DNA from: an uncultured Sulfurovum sp. | GTDB lineage: Bacteria; Campylobacterota; Campylobacteria; Campylobacterales; Sulfurovaceae | DNA length: 64,000 bases | NCBI GenBank assembly: GCA_902727895.1 | Contig: CACVAP010000086.1 | Coordinates: 124,001-188,000, forward strand | Direction: 5' to 3' | Shown: positions 7,991-16,042 of the stretch, one piece after another | Position numbering within the stretch: position 1 is the first letter of the stretch | Layout of the letters: the number at the start of each line of letters is the position of its first letter | Program-made: the position numbers and the translations under genes | The notes under the pieces: generated by a model | What the model was told of the DNA's origin: nothing | The model's input: only the letters and a program-made list of their open reading frames with translations | Database searches by the model: none

Positions 7991-8907
7991 GCTAGTCCTA
8001 CCTTTTTAAAACCCAACTCATCAGCCATATCTTTTCTAAGTTTAGAAAATGGCTCTTTAGACAAATCAGCATTATCTTCTATCAAGTTAAAAATATCTTT
8101 TTTTATCTCTTGATAAGGAATCCCTGTTAGCTCTTGTAACTCTTTTAATCTACTTTCGGGATAGAGTTCTGCATTTTGTAGCATTTCAAAGACTATGTCC
8201 TTGTGGGCTTGATAGCGTTCGTTTAGTTTAAAGACCTCTATGTATTTGTCATATTCATTTGAGTATCGTTCTTTTAGAGGTATGTCTATGTCATCTTTTG
8301 ATTTTATGTTTAGATCTTTACAGTTATCGTTTAGATGAAGTTTGAATTTTACTTTTTCATCAAAATTAAATGAGTTTAAATAAGGATTAGTGTCTTTTAG
8401 TTCAACATCTTCATAAAACGGAATACTTCCTTTTATTTTCTTAGAATTACAAACAAAACAACAAGGAATCAGGTTAAAAATAGACAGTGCTAAATAAGGG
8501 TATCTTCCTTTATCTATAAAATGGTCTAATGTAAATTTATTTTTATTGTTCTCTTCATCATAAACATTAATAAAGTCAATATTACAATAACAGCAAGTTC
8601 TTGGATTTAAATGTTTTTCAAAAAAAGATGCAATAAGTGGTTGAAACTTTCCATCATATTTAAATATCTCTTTCAATAACGCATTATCTATACCTCTTAA
8701 TTCTACATCTTCTATAAGGTCATTTATTTTATGAGCTTCTATAGTGACAATATCTTCAAAAGTATACTCTTTAGAAAATAATTCATACTCTTCATATTTA
8801 TCTTGAACACTTTTAGCATTTTTCCCATTACCAAACTTTGTACTATTCAAAAGTTCAATATATTCACGTTTCAACTCATCTGTTAATTCAAAATCTATTC
8901 TAAGCAT
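7987..8907 (-). CDS. HNH endonuclease, PtuB-like (Septu-type defence effector)
   Basis: This 306-residue protein has an HNH/zinc-finger core at about 101-160: CCYC (105-108), LDHF with D128-H129, and CCFVC (149-153) followed by NSKK. The DH pair is the likely metal-binding catalytic site and the cysteine pairs a zinc clamp. The N-terminal 100 residues and the helical C-terminus are unassigned. It overlaps the upstream ATPase gene by 8 bases. An SMC-like ATPase paired with an HNH nuclease is the layout of the Septu (PtuAB) anti-phage system. The family assignment is by motif and context, without a database search. Confidence 0.75.
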   Translation of the reverse strand: MLRIDFELTDELKREYIELLNSTKFGNGKNAKSVQDKYEEYELFSKEYTFEDIVTIEAHKINDLIEDVELRGIDNALLKEIFKYDGKFQPLIASFFEKHLNPRTCCYCNIDFINVYDEENNKNKFTLDHFIDKGRYPYLALSIFNLIPCCFVCNSKKIKGSIPFYEDVELKDTNPYLNSFNFDEKVKFKLHLNDNCKDLNIKSKDDIDIPLKERYSNEYDKYIEVFKLNERYQAHKDIVFEMLQNAELYPESRLKELQELTGIPYQEIKKDIFNLIEDNADLSKEPFSKLRKDMADELGFKKVGLA

Positions 8908-10912
8908 TAGTACTATTCTCTTTCAATGCTTGTAGTCTGGCAATCTCTTTATCTATGGCTTCATCTTTTCCAAGTAAAACTAGCTCTATCTCTTCTAATT
9001 GGTTTTTAACTATTTTTTGTAAAAATGGTTCACCTATGATTTTTTGAATTTGCCAAAACTTTTTTTGATATTTACCATAAAACTCTATATTTTCATCTAT
9101 ATTTTTTTCTTTAATAACTTTTTCATAAAACTCTTTAATCTCATTAATCTTACCCTTTGCAAACTCTCCCATTAAACCATCTTCCATGAAGAAACTATCA
9201 CTTAATAGGGTATGGATATTTGCTCCGAAAGTTTGTTCTCGCTCTTTCAATCCATTAATTTTTTTACAGTTACCATCTAACTGTTCTTTGTTCTTAACCT
9301 CGATATCATCTTTGCTATATTTATCTAAAAAAATTATATTTTCTCTAGGCATATCTGATAATATAAAAGGAGAATGTGTAACAAAAATTAAATGATATTC
9401 ATTTTCTTTTGGAATTAGTTTTTTTTCTCTGATTTCCTCAATAAACCTTATAATAATATTCACAAATTTCTTCTGCCATTGAGGATGGAATGCTGTTTCT
9501 ATTTCATCTAAAAGAACCATTCTATTTTCATATTTTGTATCAATTAAAGTATATGTCAAGTTTGTAATAAACTTTAATAACTGTTTCTCACCAGTACTCA
9601 AACTATTAAAAGTTATATGGTTTTTTTGACTATGTATAAAATTAAAATACAATCGTCCAGAAAGATGTAACTCAGTATAAAAATCATTGCTTGAAAAAAA
9701 ATCATAAAAACTAGTAATATCTGCTTGATTAATTCCATGTATTTTATTTTTTAATTTTAATGAATTTGAATCTAATTCAAAACTATCAACCATATATTGA
9801 ATTATTCCTTCATAATTATTAATACACTCAAGTTCTTTTGTATTCATATTAAAATGCTCAAGTTCTCCTGATTTATCTTTACACGCTTCATATAAAATAG
9901 ATTTATACTTACTATATATTTCTTTTATAGTATCCAACATGATTCCCATTAATATATAAAACTCATCATTATCTTTCGTTCGATTACATATTTCTATTAT
10001 TTCATTTATTTTAATAAAAAGAAGTTTTTCAAGAAATATTTCTGAAATCTTCTTTCTATCCCAAATACTAGGAGGGTCTTTAATAATATCTACAACTTTG
10101 AAGAAAAAATAAGATGTTAAAAAACTATAAATTAAAGTTTCTTTTGTAATTTCTATTCTTTTTTCGCCTAATAATATATAATTATCGTCTATATTTTTTT
10201 GAAAAAAATATTCAATTTCCTTTAACTCCTCTATATCATCATAAATATTAGAAGAAAGATTTGTTAAATCAAGTTCAATATACATACTATCAAAAACAAA
10301 ATCTTCATTAAGAATTTTAAAAATATTAGTATTGTCTTTTAATAAAACTGAAAATTTTTTATAAAACTTATACTCTTCATTTTCTCCATGATTATCACTT
10401 CCATTATAAAATGATTGAAAATGATTGCCTCTCAGAATATTTTGACCTTCTGTAAAATCAGATAAACCATTAGTAAATAATGTTAACCAAAATAAACTAT
10501 CATGCTGAATAGTATCTTTGATATCAGTTTCATAGCTACTTTTATTAACTATACTATCCATATCAAAAGATTTAAAAGAATTTCCACCATAAGTTGTATT
10601 ATAGGTTGACGGAATATATAATTTATCTTTACTTCTAAAAATCATTATTAATTTTTTTTCTTTAATATATTCTTGTAGTTTTTCAAATCGAAAGAGTGAA
10701 ATTAATTCTAAAATTCTACTCTTCCCACTCCCATTCTTCCCAACAACAGCCGTAACATTAATATTTTTACCAAAAAAATCAGGAATATGCTCAGGATTCT
10801 CTTTAATCATTAATTCTTCACCATCATAATGACAATCAAAGCGAGAAGAAAAATTAAACCCCTGATTCTGAATATTCTTATAATCCTCAACCCACAAATA
10901 AACCAGTTCCAT
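8900..10912 (-). CDS. SMC/AAA_15-type ATPase, PtuA-like
   Basis: This 670-residue ATPase carries Walker A GKNGSGKS at 58-65, an ABC-type signature LSTGEKQ near 436, Walker B VLLDEIETAFHP near 465 and a THSPF switch histidine near 512. The long middle region is helical and A+T rich with no recognisable domain. The C-terminal QTFGANIHTLLSDSFF block is the kind seen in ATPases partnered with HNH nucleases. Such ATPases (PtuA, the AAA_15/OLD-like group) act as the phage sensor or regulator of the nuclease. Its ATG overlaps the upstream stop as TAATG, and it overlaps the HNH gene by 8 bases. Confidence 0.77.
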   Translation of the reverse strand: MELVYLWVEDYKNIQNQGFNFSSRFDCHYDGEELMIKENPEHIPDFFGKNINVTAVVGKNGSGKSRILELISLFRFEKLQEYIKEKKLIMIFRSKDKLYIPSTYNTTYGGNSFKSFDMDSIVNKSSYETDIKDTIQHDSLFWLTLFTNGLSDFTEGQNILRGNHFQSFYNGSDNHGENEEYKFYKKFSVLLKDNTNIFKILNEDFVFDSMYIELDLTNLSSNIYDDIEELKEIEYFFQKNIDDNYILLGEKRIEITKETLIYSFLTSYFFFKVVDIIKDPPSIWDRKKISEIFLEKLLFIKINEIIEICNRTKDNDEFYILMGIMLDTIKEIYSKYKSILYEACKDKSGELEHFNMNTKELECINNYEGIIQYMVDSFELDSNSLKLKNKIHGINQADITSFYDFFSSNDFYTELHLSGRLYFNFIHSQKNHITFNSLSTGEKQLLKFITNLTYTLIDTKYENRMVLLDEIETAFHPQWQKKFVNIIIRFIEEIREKKLIPKENEYHLIFVTHSPFILSDMPRENIIFLDKYSKDDIEVKNKEQLDGNCKKINGLKEREQTFGANIHTLLSDSFFMEDGLMGEFAKGKINEIKEFYEKVIKEKNIDENIEFYGKYQKKFWQIQKIIGEPFLQKIVKNQLEEIELVLLGKDEAIDKEIARLQALKENSTNA

Positions 10913-12171
10913 TAATTCTTTCCTAAAACAAACTCATCAAAACTCAAAACCTCAATACCCTCAACCACTTCATTCGTATCAAATGTAATCAACTTACATA
11001 CCTGAATATCTTTGTCCTTAAAATACTTAAACGCCCCCAACTCTCTTTTTCGCGTTTTCTCATCTTCAATATCATAAGCCACTTGATAAAGCGTTTCTTG
11101 ACTATAGAAATCAACTTCATGCTTTTCTCTCCTATACGTTACACGGTTGTCATTGGCATAAAGAACATTAAAAACCTTGTTTTCCAATGCTGTACCTAAA
11201 TTTTTAGAATGTTTAGGAGCTATCTGTAAAAAACCATTGTCATTTACATAGATTTTTTTAGAAGAACGAATTTTTTCTTTGGGTTTGGTATGGTATCTGT
11301 CCATTCGTTTAAGTAAAAACACTTCTTCAAAGTAACCAATATACTCTTTGATGCTTTTATCGCTTATATTAAAAGTTTCAGCCAATTTACTGTAGTTTAA
11401 AATACCTGTTGCCGTAGAGAGTAAGTAGAAAAAGAGTCGTTCCAACTCACTGGAGTTTCGTATGCCGTACCTTGGTACAATGTCTTGGTAGATAATATTT
11501 TTAGCATAGGCTATTAATATCTCTTTTTTTATATACTCTTGTTCTTCATCAAAAACCTCATAAAAACCACCCCATTTCAGATACTCTTCTTTGGCTCGTG
11601 CAATGGCTATTCTATTACTTATTCGTTCTATCTCATTGCTATAGGTTATCTGTTTATAGTCTAAAAATTCTTTAAAGGAAAATGTCTCTAAATGAATGCC
11701 CAAGGTTCGACCACTAAGTAATGTGTTTAAATCGTTAGAGAGTAAAGAAGAATTTGAACCCGTAATAATGAATTTAATGTCTGAACTTTCATATTTACTT
11801 TTGATAAACACTTGCCAGTTCTCAAAAAACTGAACCTCATCAAAAATAACGTAAGTTTTCCCTTGAGGATTGGCAAGTTTTAAGTATTCATCATAAATGG
11901 TATTAAGATAATTAGCATCATGCTTGTACTCTAAAAAGTAAGGCTGTTCAAGATTCACAAACAAAATATTATAAGGATTGACACCCGTAGTTAGGAGATG
12001 ATTGATTGCTTGTTTGGCTAAGGTACTTTTACCACATCGTCGTATACCTGATATGGTAATCACTTGTCTAAGTGGAAGATAGTCTATAAGCTGTGTTAAC
12101 TGCTCACGTCTAATTGAACTACTAAGTTGCTTATTCCAATGAAGATTCTGCTCTATGAGTATATTTTTCAT
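10912..12171 (-). CDS. AAA_14/DUF4143 ATPase
   Basis: This 419-residue protein has the family hallmark GIRRCGKST (Walker A, about 42-50) and Walker B YVIFDEVQFFENW. The C-terminal DUF4143 region contains a nuclease-like EVDFY...QVAYDI stretch resembling a degraded PD-(D/E)xK fold. Proteins of this family are widespread, often in accessory regions, and their function is poorly known. It is the first gene of the tight five-gene operon, joined to the PtuA-like gene by a TAATG overlap, which suggests translational coupling. It could instead be an unrelated accessory gene that shares the promoter. Confidence 0.8.
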   Translation of the reverse strand: MKNILIEQNLHWNKQLSSSIRREQLTQLIDYLPLRQVITISGIRRCGKSTLAKQAINHLLTTGVNPYNILFVNLEQPYFLEYKHDANYLNTIYDEYLKLANPQGKTYVIFDEVQFFENWQVFIKSKYESSDIKFIITGSNSSLLSNDLNTLLSGRTLGIHLETFSFKEFLDYKQITYSNEIERISNRIAIARAKEEYLKWGGFYEVFDEEQEYIKKEILIAYAKNIIYQDIVPRYGIRNSSELERLFFYLLSTATGILNYSKLAETFNISDKSIKEYIGYFEEVFLLKRMDRYHTKPKEKIRSSKKIYVNDNGFLQIAPKHSKNLGTALENKVFNVLYANDNRVTYRREKHEVDFYSQETLYQVAYDIEDEKTRKRELGAFKYFKDKDIQVCKLITFDTNEVVEGIEVLSFDEFVLGKN

Positions 12172-12250
12172 TATACTTCCTTAAAAAGGTTCTTATTTAG
12201 TAACTATACTTCCTTATTGTAGCATATTTTATGGAACTATGGATTTTTTA
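12172..12250 (-). promoter_or_regulatory. Probable promoter region of the Septu-like operon
   Basis: The 79-base A+T-rich gap upstream of the DUF4143 ATPase is the only non-coding space before the five overlapping genes, so their promoter should lie here. A near-duplicate pair of ACTTCCTTA-like stretches (around 12174-12182 and 12206-12214) is visible. No firm -10/-35 call is made. Confidence 0.3.
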
Positions 12251-12724
12251 TTATATCTCTTCCCCATCATAATAAAATTCATTCAGTCCTTCTAAAAAGT
12301 CATTAAGTAATTCATCTGAACAAGCCTTAAAATTCTTACCACCCTCTTTTCTAAACAATGAACCTATTTGACGTTTTGTTACTGTTACTTCTGCTAAAGC
12401 AAATAATATAACCAATTCTGCTTCTTTTAATTCCATAGCTACACGAATTTTTTTCAAGATTAAATTATTGGTTAATTCCACCACTTCATCTTCATTCGCT
12501 ATTTTATCACTTGGACCTCTTTTTAATAGTACTAAACCATCTAAAAATACACCCAGTTCTTCAAAAGTCGCCTCTTCAAAACCTTCGTCTTGTCTACGTA
12601 TCATAATATGAGCTAGTCTATCTTTTGTCATCTCATAATCAGCTAATTTATACGCTTCTATAAGCTGCTCATCCTCTAAAGAAAGTGCTGTTTTTATTTT
12701 AAATAATATATCATTTGTTTGCAT
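12251..12724 (-). CDS. DUF1456 (YehS-like) protein
   Basis: The start MQTNDILFKIKTALSL gives 157 residues; an in-frame ATG 14 codons earlier would extend further into the NlpC gene and is less likely. Two repeats of about 70 residues are visible (ILFKIKTALSLEDEQLIEAY and LILKKIRVAMELKEAELVIL), each ending in a helical FEELGVFLDGL / SDELLNDFLEGL motif. This is the DUF1456 duplicated fold. Function is not established. It overlaps the end of the NlpC/P60 gene by 14 bases and ends the operon that starts with the TorD-like gene. Confidence 0.8.
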   Translation of the reverse strand: MQTNDILFKIKTALSLEDEQLIEAYKLADYEMTKDRLAHIMIRRQDEGFEEATFEELGVFLDGLVLLKRGPSDKIANEDEVVELTNNLILKKIRVAMELKEAELVILFALAEVTVTKRQIGSLFRKEGGKNFKACSDELLNDFLEGLNEFYYDGEEI

Positions 12725-13199
12725 TAAGTCGTTTACCCCATTTAAATTTATCTTTATACCAAGCATTTAAACTTGAAATAGTCACTGAATATGCTTTGCC
12801 AGAACTGGCATGTATAAAATTTCCATCACCCAGATAGATACCAGAGTGATTCACTTTTCCTTTTAAAGAAGTATCAAAAAAGACTAAGTCACCTTTTTGT
12901 AAATCTTTTCTTGAAACTTTTGCTCCTTGAATGCGAGATTGATTGTATGAAGTACGAGGAAGTATTATGCCAACTTGCTGGTGAACGCCATACACAAAAC
13001 CAGAACAATCAAAACTATCTGGTCCCGTCTTTCCATAGACATAAGGTTTACCTAAATGTCCACGAGCAATTTCAAGAATACTTTTTGATGCAGTGTTTAG
13101 ACTATTTCCTTGAATGACCAAAGGAACAGTCTTCTTCTGACAGGCACTTAAACTCCAAATAACCGTAATAAGAATTAAAACACAAAAAGAGTTTCTCAT
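12711..13199 (-). CDS. NlpC/P60 lipoprotein, probable cell-wall peptidase
   Basis: This is a 162-residue lipoprotein precursor. The lipobox LSAC puts the lipidated cysteine at C20. The NlpC/P60 papain-like fold follows, with catalytic C65 in DCSGF, H118 in NHSGIYLG and H130 in FIHAS as the third polar residue. Enzymes of this family cut peptidoglycan stem peptides (D-Glu to diaminopimelate type links). The domain is complete and near the minimal family length. It lies between a small unknown gene (5-base gap) and the DUF1456 gene. Confidence 0.87.
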   Translation of the reverse strand: MRNSFCVLILITVIWSLSACQKKTVPLVIQGNSLNTASKSILEIARGHLGKPYVYGKTGPDSFDCSGFVYGVHQQVGIILPRTSYNQSRIQGAKVSRKDLQKGDLVFFDTSLKGKVNHSGIYLGDGNFIHASSGKAYSVTISSLNAWYKDKFKWGKRLNANK

Positions 13200-13204
13200 A
13201 ATGA

Positions 13205-13672
13205 CTAAAAGTACTCTTTCATAATATGAGGGAAGAGTCTAATCGTACCTTCTGCCTTGTCTATTTTCTCTTGGAAAATCGGAGCAGAATGAGGAAACTT
13301 TTCAGCTATTTCTTTATAGATATCAATCTTATCTTGCATATGTTCTTCCAAGGCATCCAATACCAACTGCATACGTTCTTGACTCACTGCAAATTTCATA
13401 AGCAATTCAAACATACGTTTTCTAGGGTGAATAGACATCGAATCACCAGCTGTTCCAGCAATTCCTTTAATATCCCAACGAGAAAGGTAAATTCCTGAAA
13501 CATGAGGCGCAACCAATCGTGAATAAAGTGCTTCCGTATAAGAAGGATAATCTCTTAAGTTAATTCCCTCTTCATCTGTAGGACATGCACCATCAGCACA
13601 ATACTCATCAGGATTACTTGTCATGGCATCAAACTCAGCTCTTAACTCTTTTAAATCTTCAAAATCTTTCAT
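13205..13672 (-). CDS. Uncharacterised 155-residue protein of the ferredoxin/TorD cluster
   Basis: I do not recognise the family. The protein is soluble and acidic, with a CADGAC motif near residues 24-29 that could hold a metal, a SRLVAPHVSG-YLSRWDIKGIAG block and a helical C-terminal half. There is no signal peptide or membrane segment. It follows the next unknown gene by 14 bases in the operon TorD-like, ferredoxin, 154-residue, 155-residue. The context suggests a role in maturing or feeding electrons to a molybdenum enzyme. Confidence 0.65.
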   Translation of the reverse strand: MKDFEDLKELRAEFDAMTSNPDEYCADGACPTDEEGINLRDYPSYTEALYSRLVAPHVSGIYLSRWDIKGIAGTAGDSMSIHPRKRMFELLMKFAVSQERMQLVLDALEEHMQDKIDIYKEIAEKFPHSAPIFQEKIDKAEGTIRLFPHIMKEYF

Positions 13673-13686
13673 TTTCTCTCCTCGGT

Positions 13687-14151
13687 CTATATCATTGTTG
13701 GAATTAAATCCATATCTATCTTAGCATTGTACCAACGGTTACTCAGTAGCATCATCTTCATAGCAAGTCTTATACGCTCATCTATAAAAGCAGGGTTTTC
13801 TATGTACTCATCTATGGCATCATCAAGACAATAGCCTATGATTTTTCCATCATTTACCTCTACAAAATCTACAAACTTTTTAGCTTCGGCACAAGCATCT
13901 AATTCATCACAATAGCCAACAACATTTTCACAAAACTCATGCTCTAACATCATTCTGGTCACCCTGGACTGTGCTAGATTCTCCATAGTATAATGAAAAT
14001 GCTCATCTTTAATGTTTAAGGCAATGGCTGTTGCATTAATCTCATTGGTTTTAAGGCATCTATTAAAGTAACGTCTACAGTTTCCAGTTTGGGCATTAAA
14101 ACCTAAAATGGTACATAATTCGGTATCTGGTTTGATTTCTTCTGGTTTCAT
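13687..14151 (-). CDS. Uncharacterised cysteine-containing 154-residue protein
   Basis: Family not recognised. Cysteines occur at several points (ELCTILG, GNCRRYFNRC, HEFCENVVGYCDELDAC, IGYCLDD), enough for a metal or iron-sulfur site although no standard ferredoxin spacing is seen. It is soluble, without a signal peptide. It overlaps the upstream ferredoxin gene by 4 bases, so it is probably translated with it. A partner role in the ferredoxin/TorD cluster is inferred from position only. Confidence 0.65.
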   Translation of the reverse strand: MKPEEIKPDTELCTILGFNAQTGNCRRYFNRCLKTNEINATAIALNIKDEHFHYTMENLAQSRVTRMMLEHEFCENVVGYCDELDACAEAKKFVDFVEVNDGKIIGYCLDDAIDEYIENPAFIDERIRLAMKMMLLSNRWYNAKIDMDLIPTMI

Positions 14152-15254
14152 GACTTATTCCTTTGTCGTGCTAAAGCATGAAGCTCAATCGCTTCTTCCT
14201 CTTCAATCTTACAACGAAAACACTCTTTTTCTCCACCCGTATAGGTAAAGTAGTTACCACACTCATTACAACGTTGAATGTCAAAGGTAGCCAAAGTTCT
14301 TTGTGTCGGTTCAAACAACTCTTTAATCTCAAACCCTGGTTGTAGTTGAATGGCATTTGGTTCACAAACATCATGACAAAGGTGACACTTCACACAAAGC
14401 ATCGAGTCAAAGTTAATGAGTGAAAACTTCATGTTTGAACTCAAAGCACCTGTCGGACAGATACGGTAACAAATTTGACAATTTGTACAAGAATCATCCA
14501 CAAACTTTTGAGACGAAAAACTAATCTCTTCGGTTGGGATAATCTCATAAGATTCTTGTTTCTCAACCCGTTTTAAAACTGAAAAAAGTAACTTTCTTTT
14601 GTCGGGAATAACTTTGTTCTTAATTCGAGAGATGTCGGTAAGATCAATACCAAATTCTTTAAGCTCATCAGCATGCATAGCGTCATCAAAAGCTTGTTTA
14701 CTCTTAATAGCACCTTTTAGCGTAAAGAGTGAACGTCTACTCTCTCCCATCATCGATTCTTCTTGTTTTTTAACAAGTTCACTTGGTGATGACTTCGTTA
14801 AAATCTCTTTAGAAGAAAAAGAAGACAAGATAAAGTTTGCCTCTTCAATGTTATTTTTAAGTTGTTCTTGTAACTTGTCAGAGTCTGCACCACAAGCACA
14901 AGCATCCACATCCATCACTACTGGTTCTTCAGAAGCAATTGCCATAGAGATAAGATGTTCAACACTTAAAACAGTCAAACAACAATACAAATCTTTTTGA
15001 CAAGTCAGTTCATTACTCTCTTCTTCTAAGAACTTAAAAAAGAATTCGACAGTTGAAAAACCTGAAAGTGAAAAAGCTTCAGTAGGACAAGAACCTACAC
15101 AACCACCACAAGTTATACATTCTGAAGGGGTAAAAGCTGGAATGTTATCAACAATCTCAATGGTATTTACAGGACAAATATCAACACATTTAGTACACTC
15201 TGAAAACTTAGAAGTAGCCCTAACACAAGAAGCAACGTCAAATAGTAAATTCAT
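14148..15254 (-). CDS. Multi-cluster 4Fe-4S ferredoxin protein
   Basis: This 368-residue soluble protein has two ferredoxin modules. The N-terminal module has C10, C20, C23, C27 and C46, C49, C52, C56. A second module near 255-310 has CTNCQICYRICP and CVKCHLCHDVCEP. The linker contains ACACG. The C-terminus has a CNEC...CFRC zinc-ribbon-like knuckle. Up to four 4Fe-4S clusters would be carried. It sits 5 bases after the TorD-like chaperone gene, a pairing common next to formate dehydrogenase and other molybdenum enzymes in Campylobacterota. It is likely cytoplasmic electron transfer or cofactor handling. Confidence 0.82.
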   Translation of the reverse strand: MNLLFDVASCVRATSKFSECTKCVDICPVNTIEIVDNIPAFTPSECITCGGCVGSCPTEAFSLSGFSTVEFFFKFLEEESNELTCQKDLYCCLTVLSVEHLISMAIASEEPVVMDVDACACGADSDKLQEQLKNNIEEANFILSSFSSKEILTKSSPSELVKKQEESMMGESRRSLFTLKGAIKSKQAFDDAMHADELKEFGIDLTDISRIKNKVIPDKRKLLFSVLKRVEKQESYEIIPTEEISFSSQKFVDDSCTNCQICYRICPTGALSSNMKFSLINFDSMLCVKCHLCHDVCEPNAIQLQPGFEIKELFEPTQRTLATFDIQRCNECGNYFTYTGGEKECFRCKIEEEEAIELHALARQRNKS

Positions 15255-15259
15255 AAGAC

Positions 15260-15892
15260 CTACTTTGCTTCTAATTGTTCGTTAATGTATTCGTAATCAC
15301 TTAACATAAACTCTAATGTCAATTCTGCACCATCATGGTAAAGAGGTGTTCTTGACTCTTTTTTCATGTTAATCAAATACAAAGGCGCCCAATTTAAAAG
15401 GTGATCTTTCAAGAAGCCTCTTTGCACCAATAAAAACTCTTCTATGGCTTCTTTATCAGCAGCAATATGCGCTTTTTTCATGGCATCACAAAGTACATAC
15501 ATAAACTCTAACTCAACCCCAATATGATCAGGACTTACAACTCTAGCTTCTTCAAGATTAACCTTGAAATCCAAAATATCATAAATCTCTAGCAGAGGAT
15601 TTTCCCCTCCAGACTCAATCATCTGGTCATCACGGGTATAGAAACTCTCATAAGGAACAAGGTGCAGTAGGGAAAGGTTTGTAAAGTCAACATCTAAATA
15701 ACGCTCTTTTATAATGTTATTAGAGAACTCTTTTCTCTTTCCCCAATCTTTATAGTTAGGAAATAAGTTCAATACATCTTCATTTGACTCAATGGACTTA
15801 ATAAACTCTGCATCAACTTCTGTAATCATCAATCTTGAAACCAATGCATAAAGTGAAATACGATTTTCTATCTCTTCTAGTGTTACGTTCAT
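15260..15892 (-). CDS. TorD/DmsD-family molybdoenzyme chaperone
   Basis: This 210-residue all-helical protein has the family landmarks PYESFYTRDD near 92, GVELEFMYVLCDAM near 138-150 and FLKDHLLNWAP near 172. TorD-type chaperones bind the Tat signal of a molybdenum enzyme, protect the apoprotein and help load the cofactor. The start has an AAGAGGT ribosome site. It heads the operon with the ferredoxin. The obvious client in this window is the Tat-exported oxidoreductase at 21562-24921, though the two are in different transcription units. Confidence 0.78.
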   Translation of the reverse strand: MNVTLEEIENRISLYALVSRLMITEVDAEFIKSIESNEDVLNLFPNYKDWGKRKEFSNNIIKERYLDVDFTNLSLLHLVPYESFYTRDDQMIESGGENPLLEIYDILDFKVNLEEARVVSPDHIGVELEFMYVLCDAMKKAHIAADKEAIEEFLLVQRGFLKDHLLNWAPLYLINMKKESRTPLYHDGAELTLEFMLSDYEYINEQLEAK

Positions 15893-16042
15893 TTTTACCT
15901 CTTAATTTTCAAGGATAATTCTAAAAATTACCCCAAAATATTTATAAAGGAATAATAGCACTTTCCAAATAAATATAGCTAAAAAGGGTTATTGAATGTG
16001 AAAAAGCTTGGGCAGGTGTGGATATTTTATTCTTATTTAACC

